Shown here in pieces: positions 1-5,400 of a stretch of DNA of 6,723 bases. Positions within the stretch are counted from its first letter, which is position 1, and every line of letters begins with the position of its first letter. Below the pieces are notes generated by a model. It worked only from the letters and a program-made list of their open reading frames with translations. It did no database searches and was not told the DNA's origin. The DNA lies in assembly GCA_903922535.1 (NCBI GenBank), contig CAIXUF010000842.1, forward strand, positions 1 through 6,723, given 5' to 3'. The translations under genes were made by a program, and so were the position numbers. The stretch is from Candidatus Hydrogenedentota bacterium (GTDB taxonomy: Bacteria; Hydrogenedentota; Hydrogenedentia; Hydrogenedentiales; CAITNO01).

Positions 1-318
1 CCGGAATGGGCGCCGAAGGATCAGGTCAAAGCCTATGTGGGGAAGCAGCCCGTTGCGGTGGCCTGGGAAGGCCCGTACGTGGTTTTCGACTCGGTTAGCG
101 ACAACCAACTCCTTGCGCTGACCTATCCGTTGGCCATGAGCACGGTGCACGAGACGATACAGGGCACCGAATACACCGAGCGCTGGCGGGGAAACACCAT
201 CGTGGACATTTCACCGCCGGGAAAATGGATTCCCCTGTTTCAACGTCCCGAGCTTGACGGCGGGCAAGTGCCGTGCGGGGGGGGTGAAAAGGAGACGCTG
301 TCCGCCGTCGTAAAATAG
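1..318 (+). CDS. C-terminal fragment of a GH127/DUF1680-like glycoside hydrolase (5' truncated)
   Basis: The frame is open from the first base and ends at TAG 316-318, giving 105 residues, so the start lies upstream of the window. A GTG at 37 is in frame but internal and has no clear Shine-Dalgarno sequence. The fragment starts with PEWAPKDQV, followed by an alternating beta pattern, a YTERWRGNTIVDISPPG stretch (residues 57-73) and IPLFQRPEL. From memory this is how the C-terminal beta-sandwich of DUF1680/GH127 (beta-L-arabinofuranosidase-like) proteins of PVC-type bacteria ends, with a 'RIPEWA' strand and a 'GNTVV-x-I-x-PPG' strand. The catalytic (alpha/alpha)6 barrel is outside the window, so activity cannot be judged. 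The last 14 residues follow a run of eight G and look unlike the preceding domain. The next gene starts 34 bases downstream, which suggests co-transcription. The family call is moderate; another beta-sandwich-ending carbohydrate enzyme is possible. Confidence 0.6.
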   Translation, partial: PEWAPKDQVKAYVGKQPVAVAWEGPYVVFDSVSDNQLLALTYPLAMSTVHETIQGTEYTERWRGNTIVDISPPGKWIPLFQRPELDGGQVPCGGGEKETLSAVVK

Positions 319-338
319 TCTTCAGAGTCACGGTTCGT

Positions 339-344
339 GAGGAG
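339..344 (+). promoter_or_regulatory. Shine-Dalgarno sequence for the beta-helix gene
   Basis: GAGGAG lies 8 bases before ATG 353. It fixes this ATG as the start; the first residues then form a proper signal peptide, which independently supports the choice. Confidence 0.75.
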
Positions 345-352
345 AATTCTGC

Positions 353-430
353 ATGTTGCCACGCGTGAGTGGGAAGAGTGTGTTGATCGTCTGCATTCTG
401 GCGGCCATGGTGATGGCCGAAGCGTTTGCT
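353..430 (+). other. Signal peptide of the beta-helix protein
   Basis: Residues 1-26 have a basic n-region, a hydrophobic h-region (VLIVCILAAMVMA) and an A24-F25-A26 motif before Q27, typical of signal peptidase I substrates. The mature protein would start QTTNPIGG and be exported by Sec. Confidence 0.85.
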
Positions 431-1588
431 CAGACGACAAACCCGATTGGGGGCAGCCGCACGGGCGCGACGATATATGTTTCAAAAGTCGGCGACAACT
501 CGGATGGATCTTCATGGAGCAAGGCCTTTACAACAATCCAACAGGCCCTGCTGGCGGTGCCCGATGAAAAGGGTGGCCATCGCATAGTCATCCGGCCTGA
601 CCGGTATGTGGAGGCCAACCTGTATCCGGCGTTCAAAGGCGCGCGCGGCGCCTACAATATGCTGACGGGGGATTATGACGGAAAACTGGGCTCCGGGGCC
701 ACAGGCTGGGTGATCGTTGATTCAAGTTGTCCGGACAAGCACGTCCGGATTAATCCGAAAGGGGACGAGGACATTCCCGGGTTTGTGGTGACGGAGGGCG
801 GCGAGCCCGAGCCGGGCTTGAAGAGTATCGACTGGTGGGGCGCGATCCGCTCGGACCGGAAGTTCTCGGCCATCGGGTGGGATCGGTGGATTTGGCGGCA
901 CGCCTATGTGACGGGGTCGGAAGGCGGCCTTCTTTTCGACTTGACCTGCGAACAAGGCAGGGAGTTCACCGTTGTGGTGGAGGACTGTGTCGGAATAGGC
1001 CGGTTTGCGGGGGCAATGGCGGCTGCGTTTGTGCGGCGGACGGACGAGCCGATTGTGTTCCGGGATTCGTATTTCTGCAACATGAACTGGTGGAGTGATG
1101 ACGGGGCGGCCTATGTGCGGGCGCATAATGTGGGCATGCCGGAGGCGCCGGATGTCACGTTCGAGAATTGCACGCTGGTCAGTCCGGACAATGCGCTGCA
1201 GACCGGCAACATCGGCTATGCCGGGTACACGCGGGTCGCGCTTAAGAAGTGCCGCCTGCTCTCGCTCAACTTCTCGCCGCCCCACGGGCCCGGGACAGGC
1301 ATCATCAACAGCCGCGTCAAGGGCGAGTTCCTCCATGTGGATTTTGAAGACTGCGCGATGATGGGGTTGATGGTGTTTGGCACCGGCCTGGAGAGAGGTT
1401 ATGACGGCAGGATTGGGTATACGGTGAAAGGAAGAGTCACTGCATATCTGCAGTTCCGCGAAAAGGTGCCGGAAGGGATCGAGGCGGTGTCTCTGTTTCC
1501 GGTGGAACTCTATGCGGCGATACGGGTGCCGGAACCGGGCGAATTGGGGGCGGCCAGCGGCGTGGTGCCGCGACCGCAAGCCCCGTAG
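353..1588 (+). CDS. Secreted right-handed parallel beta-helix protein
   Basis: The product has 411 residues. Residues 1-26 form a Sec signal peptide: R4 and K8, a hydrophobic core 10-22, and an A-F-A cleavage site before Q27. There is no lipobox, since the only cysteine in the core (C14) is not at a cleavage position. Residues 41-67 (IYVSK, then DGSSW, then a TIQQAL helix) match the N-terminal cap common to pectate-lyase-like/DUF1565 beta-helix proteins of Planctomycetes and Lentisphaerae. The remainder is made of beta-helix rungs such as VTFENCTLVS, VALKKCRLLS and HVDFEDCAMMG, spaced about 25-40 residues apart with recurring (E/K)-x-C positions. I see no certain catalytic residues, so this may be a polysaccharide-binding or structural protein rather than a lyase. 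It follows the GH127-like gene by 34 bases and is probably in its operon, suggesting a role in extracellular glycan handling. The fold is well supported; the substrate is unknown. Confidence 0.8.
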   Translation: MLPRVSGKSVLIVCILAAMVMAEAFAQTTNPIGGSRTGATIYVSKVGDNSDGSSWSKAFTTIQQALLAVPDEKGGHRIVIRPDRYVEANLYPAFKGARGAYNMLTGDYDGKLGSGATGWVIVDSSCPDKHVRINPKGDEDIPGFVVTEGGEPEPGLKSIDWWGAIRSDRKFSAIGWDRWIWRHAYVTGSEGGLLFDLTCEQGREFTVVVEDCVGIGRFAGAMAAAFVRRTDEPIVFRDSYFCNMNWWSDDGAAYVRAHNVGMPEAPDVTFENCTLVSPDNALQTGNIGYAGYTRVALKKCRLLSLNFSPPHGPGTGIINSRVKGEFLHVDFEDCAMMGLMVFGTGLERGYDGRIGYTVKGRVTAYLQFREKVPEGIEAVSLFPVELYAAIRVPEPGELGAASGVVPRPQAP

Positions 1589-1609
1589 GGTCACATGACT
1601 CAGGTGACC
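1589..1609 (+). terminator. Possible weak terminator hairpin after the beta-helix gene
   Basis: GGTCAC (1589-1594) and GTGACC (1604-1609) form a perfect 6-bp stem with a 9-base loop directly after stop codon TAG 1586-1588. It is followed by CTCTAAAC, not a T-run, so it is not a convincing intrinsic terminator. It could instead protect the mRNA 3' end or mean nothing. Confidence 0.25.
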
Positions 1610-1968
1610 TCTAAACGCGCGGCTTACAATGGAGTGAGTCTTGTCCTGTTTCCGCCTGCGGTTCCCGCAGTCCCGTCCTCGTAGGTGTGCAAAGACCCAA
1701 AGAGACGGTCTGGCGACACGCCTTTGGATCCGGCGATGGCCTCAGGCATCCGGTTCTCAACGTGCCGCGCCATGAGCGGCTGACACCGTTTGTCGGGCAG
1801 CGCGGCAATTGTCCTGTCCATGAGGGCGCAAGAAGTCCGCCTCACAGGGCTCGGTCGCGGGCTGGGGGGCTGCGCAAACCGATCCCTGTGTGCTTGCCTG
1901 CGCTGCCGGATGCCGCTGCGGCGGTGACGGGGGAGAGTCGGCGCGGCGTTACGGCCCGAAAAAGGGTC
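1589..1968. other. 380-base intergenic region without a supported gene
   Basis: This lies between the beta-helix gene and the repressor promoter. Open frames exist on both strands (for example + 1687-1977 and a - strand frame from 2103 to 1624), but neither has a Shine-Dalgarno sequence or recognisable family features, and the - strand one runs through the repressor promoter and start. Three small hairpins are visible: 1589-1609, a 6-bp stem with a 3-base loop at 1656-1670 (CTGCGG/CCGCAG), and GGCCC/GGGTC at 1953-1968 with an A-rich loop just before the -35 box. None has a T-tract. I find no tRNA, known riboswitch or transposon end. It could be gene remains, but I cannot identify a parent. 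Confidence 0.5.
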
Positions 1969-1997
1969 TTGACATGACACCACATCTGTGGTACTAT
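1969..1997 (+). promoter_or_regulatory. Sigma70-type promoter of the repressor-peptidase operon
   Basis: A perfect -35 box TTGACA (1969-1974), exactly 17 bases, then TACTAT (1992-1997), five of six matching TATAAT by class of position. Transcription would start near 2004, giving a leader of about 25 bases before ATG 2030. The spacer and the -10 box are overlain by the operator half-sites, so a bound repressor would block RNA polymerase. Confidence 0.85.
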
Positions 1998-2006
1998 CAC
2001 CACAGA
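1979..2006 (+). promoter_or_regulatory. BlaI/MecI-type operator, three alternating half-sites
   Basis: ACCACA (1979-1984), TGTGGT (1987-1992) and ACCACA (1999-2004). The first two form a perfect palindrome ACCACA-TC-TGTGGT inside the promoter spacer; this has the ACtACA-NN-TGTaGT form known for MecI/BlaI operators with T/A replaced by C/G at one position in each arm. The second and third form an 8-bp perfect inverted repeat (1985-1992 with 1999-2006) whose centre is the -10 box. The two ACCACA copies are 20 bp apart, about two helical turns on the same DNA face. Autoregulation by the adjacent repressor is inferred from this and from family behaviour. Confidence 0.8.
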
Positions 2007-2029
2007 CAGAGAACATTGCGGAGGCGATT

Positions 2030-2416
2030 ATGAACAGATTACCCGAACTTACCAGGGCCGAATGGAGCATCATGAAATGCTGCTGGAAGAAGGGGCAGTG
2101 CACCGCGCGCGACGTCTATGAGGAGATGCTGAAGCAGAAGGCGTGGCGCTACCAGACGGTCAAGACCATGCTCGACCGCCTTGTCCAGAAGGGCTATGTG
2201 AAGGTGAGCAAGATTGGACCCATCTGTCTGTTTGATCCCGCCGTTTCCCAGACCCGCGTGATGGGCCGGGCTCTGGACAGCTTTGCGGGAACGGTGCTCG
2301 ACGGGGCGCTCGCGCCGATCTTCGCCCACTTGGCGAAAGGCGGAAAGCTGAGCGCCGACGACATTGACTCTCTGAAGAAACTCATTGAACAGCATGAGGA
2401 GGATGTGGACAAATGA
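2030..2416 (+). CDS. BlaI/MecI/CopY-family winged-helix transcriptional repressor
   Basis: The product has 128 residues, the usual length for this family. ATG 2030 is chosen because GGAGG (2020-2024) sits 5 bases before it; an upstream GTG at 1988 is in frame but lies within the promoter. Residues 5-75 form the winged helix: ELTRAEWSIMKCCW, an ARDVYEEML helix, and the recognition-helix signature YQTVKTMLDRLVQKGYV (41-57), close to the family consensus T-V-x-T-x-L-x-R-L-x-x-K-G. Residues 80-122 are the dimerisation helices, with the typical L-S-x-x-D-I-x-x-L turn at 107-115. Proteins of this family bind as dimers to TACA/TGTA-like palindromes and are inactivated by proteolysis through a BlaR1-type M56 partner, which here is encoded by the overlapping next gene. 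The matching palindromes lie in its own promoter. The position of the staphylococcal N-F cleavage bond appears to hold H100-L101. Its regulon beyond this operon is unknown. Confidence 0.93.
   Translation: MNRLPELTRAEWSIMKCCWKKGQCTARDVYEEMLKQKAWRYQTVKTMLDRLVQKGYVKVSKIGPICLFDPAVSQTRVMGRALDSFAGTVLDGALAPIFAHLAKGGKLSADDIDSLKKLIEQHEEDVDK
2396..2402 (+). promoter_or_regulatory. Shine-Dalgarno sequence for the M56 gene, within the repressor gene
   Basis: GAGGAGG lies 10 bases before ATG 2413. The ATG overlaps the repressor stop codon (ATGA, 2413-2416), so the two are likely translationally coupled. Confidence 0.75.
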
Positions 2417-5400
2417 ACACGCTATGGGGAGTTGCAGAATGGTGGTCCCGGACGCTGTGGGCGCTGAGCTGGCAGATCGGGATTCTGGTGGGGCTGGTCT
2501 GGCTGGCTTCATTGCTGTTCCGGCGCGCCTCGCCCAACTTCCGCTACTGGCTGTGGTGCATTGTGCTGGTCCGGCTGTGCTTCCCCATAAACCTGGCGCT
2601 GCCCGCGGGGCTTAGCGGCGATGTCCGGCATGCCGTGGAAACCTCCGCGCCGGCGGTCTATCTTGCGGTGCAACGGGCAGCCATCCAGCCGGTGACGCCG
2701 TCCTCCCAAACGGGAGATTCCATGCCGGCCGCGGCGTTCCCCCATGTTCCGGCAGCCGCGCCGAAAACGCCCCCGCCTCCCGCGGCGTCCCCGGCCCTTC
2801 CGCTTGGTGTGAGGCTCACCCTGGGCTGGGCGGTCGTCTCGTTGAGCATCCTGCTCCTGGTGCTGGCGAAGCATTTGCATGTGCGGCGGCTGCTGCGGGG
2901 CTGGAGCGAAGTGGCACGGCCGGAGCTGCTGCTGCTGGTTGATTCGCTTCGGTCAAGGTGCGCAATTGGACGCGCCGTGCGCGTGCGTGTGTTTCCCGCG
3001 GAACACCCCCTGCAGGGGCCGGCGTTGGTCGGGATAGTGCGGCCCACCATCCTGCTGCCGGCGAGTGTGGCGGAGAACTGGGGCATTGAGGAGCTTGAGC
3101 CGGTGCTGCTCCACGAACTGGCCCACGTCAAGCGCTGGGACCTGCTGATCAACCTGGTCCAGATGATCGTGCAGGCGGTGTATTTCTTCCATCCCCTGGT
3201 CTGGCTTGCCAATGCCCGCATCCGGCAGGAGCGCGAACTGGTGTGCGACGACCTCGCCGTGCTGCACACCGGGGGACGGTGCAAGCGGTACAGCCAGAGC
3301 TTTGTCCGCGTGCTTGAGGAGACCGCCTGTGACGCGCCGTTCCTCCAGGCCGCCGGCGTGGGCATGATGGAGCGCCGCAAACCGTTGGCGCGCAGAATAA
3401 TCCGCATGATGAGCAAGGACTACCGCATTCACCGGCCGCTCGGTTGGCTGTCGATTGCCCTGCTGCTGACCCTGTCCGCGGCGGCAGTAACCATCGCCGC
3501 GGAACGCGCCGGAGTGCCGGAGGCGGCGAAGAGTCCATCCCCCTCCAATTCACTGGTTGTCGCCCCCCTGGTCGGCTGTCTCAACGACACAGTCAAGGCG
3601 GAATGGCGGGCGCAGGGGATCACCGGCGACATGGCCGTGTTCGGCAAGCTGCAGGACCAGACGATCGAGATTCTCCGTGAGCGTTTAGATCGGGCCGGCC
3701 TGCGTGACGTGAAGATTGAAAAGCGACCCAACGGCCATGTCGCCGTGCAGATTCCCCCCGCCGTGGATGCCGCGCGGGTGAAAGCGCTGGCGGTGCAGCC
3801 GGGCGTGCTGCGCCTCTTCCCGGCCGCATCGCGCGACGAAACGATTCAGGCACTGAAGGAAGTGGAAGAGGATCCGCGTTTCCATGGCCGCCTCCTTTCC
3901 CTGCTGGAGGCCAGGTCGCACAACGATTACCTGTCCGTGGCGGCGGGCCGGCATGCCGAAGCCGAGGACGTTCTGAGAGAACTCAGCACTGCGCAACCAA
4001 GCCCCCTGCCCAGGGGCATGATCTTCTTCCCAGGTTCCAAGACCACTCCCGACGAACTCTACATGCTCGACAGAAACGCAGGGATGGACGAGGTGAAACT
4101 CAGGTTTGCATCGGCGACGCCCGATGAGAACAATCCGGGCAAGGCAAGGATCAACTTCTTGATGTCTGACGCGGACGCGAAGCGCTTTGGCGAACTGACG
4201 CAAACGCTGCTGGGCAAGCCACTGGCGCTACTGGTCAATTGGGAGGTGCAGTCCGCCCCCGTCGTTCGCAGCCGAATCACCGGTGCAGGCCAGATTACGG
4301 GAAACTATAAGATGGAGGAAGCCACGGATCTGGCCGCCCGTATGTGGACACCCGAGTATCCCGTGCCACTTGTGGTGCTGTCCGATCCCACCGTGACTCC
4401 CGCAGTTGCTGAACCCGGCGAGGTGCGGGACCTGCGCGAATCACTGGAGGAGCGCCACTATGAGGGACTCGATGAGGACGTTCTCAACCGGATGCTGACC
4501 ACGTCGCTCCTGCCGGTCTTTGACCCGGCCACCGGCGAGCAGGTCTCCACGGTGACCTACGACAAGGCCACGCGTCATCTGACTTTGCGCAACCTGCCGG
4601 AAAACCTGAATGCATTTGAGATGCTCCTGGCAAAAGAACCGGGCGAGGACAGCGTGCATGCAACGCCCGGCGGCATGGCAAAGCCGCACGATACTCCGCC
4701 GTCATCCGAAGGGGCGCAGGCTCCGTCTGTGGATTCCCCCGCATCTGAACAGGGCGTGGCGCGGGTCCATGCCGGCGTGAGCGAGGGGCCGGTCGTGCTG
4801 GACCATGATCTGCTGCTTCCGCTGGCTGTCTGGAGCGGCGATTCGCCGACGGATTCCCCCCGGCTGCATTTCATCCAGGAACAAAACGGCCTGCGGGCCG
4901 TCGTGCACATCAAATACAGGCTGGCGCCGCGCATGAAATGGCTTGCGCGTTTCGAGTTGCTGGACCATGACGGCAAGTCCGTCTCAAGCCGGGACGCAAC
5001 GCTTGAGAATTCAACCATCATCGAGACGGAGCCGCGCAAGGAAGACGGGGATCTGGGCTTCATCTTCCCGGGGATTCAAAGAGACGCAGTGAGCCGCTTC
5101 CGGATCAGCGTTGAATCCCTGTGGGCGGAAACCGGCGGCTCATTCCGTTTCGGCGTGGATTCACCCGTCGCTTTGGCGCTTGACGCGCCGGACTGCGTGG
5201 ACGTCATCTCGGTGGGCGGTGTGAGCGTGCTGCGTGAGGGCGGTGCGTTTGCCGCGACGTTTCATCTCACTTATCTCCCTTCTCCGAAGAGCATCTGGCG
5301 GCTCTCCGTTGTCCTCTTCGATGCGGAGGGCGGGGAGGTGGGCAAAGGAAACAAGGCCATGGAGAACAACGGCGGACCCGTCAACAGCCTTATGGGCAGC

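Noticed and set aside
1525..1588. VPEPGELGAASG at the end of the beta-helix protein as a PEP-CTERM sorting signal
   Set aside because: The V-P-E-P start fits, but there is no hydrophobic segment or terminal Arg cluster in this frame or in the two alternative frames, so it is probably chance.
722..1594. A - strand open frame of 290 codons opposite the beta-helix gene
   Set aside because: It is the antisense shadow of a gene with a signal peptide, Shine-Dalgarno sequence and beta-helix rungs; the - strand product is His/Arg/Pro-rich without a recognisable domain.
1620..1690. tRNA-like sequence in the gap
   Set aside because: The hairpin at 1656-1670 is not accompanied by a T-loop (GGTTCRANNCC), an acceptor stem or a CCA end on either strand.
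1953..1968. GGCCC-gaaaaa-GGGTC as an intrinsic terminator
   Set aside because: The stem is only five pairs including a G-T pair, and it is followed directly by the TTGACA box with no T-run.
1687..1977. A + strand open frame of 96 codons in the gap
   Set aside because: GTG start without a ribosome binding site, Arg/Pro-rich product, ends inside the -35 box of the next promoter; no recognisable motif.
1624..2103. A - strand open frame of 159 codons across the gap and the repressor start
   Set aside because: It covers the -35/-10 promoter, the operator and the first codons of a certain gene on the other strand, and it has no Shine-Dalgarno sequence or family similarity that I can see.
2413..3500. 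A true beta-lactam sensor (BlaR1/MecR1 antibiotic-resistance system)
   Set aside because: No S-x-x-K, S-x-N or K-T-G motifs of a penicillin-binding domain appear after the fourth membrane segment, and no beta-lactamase gene is in the window.
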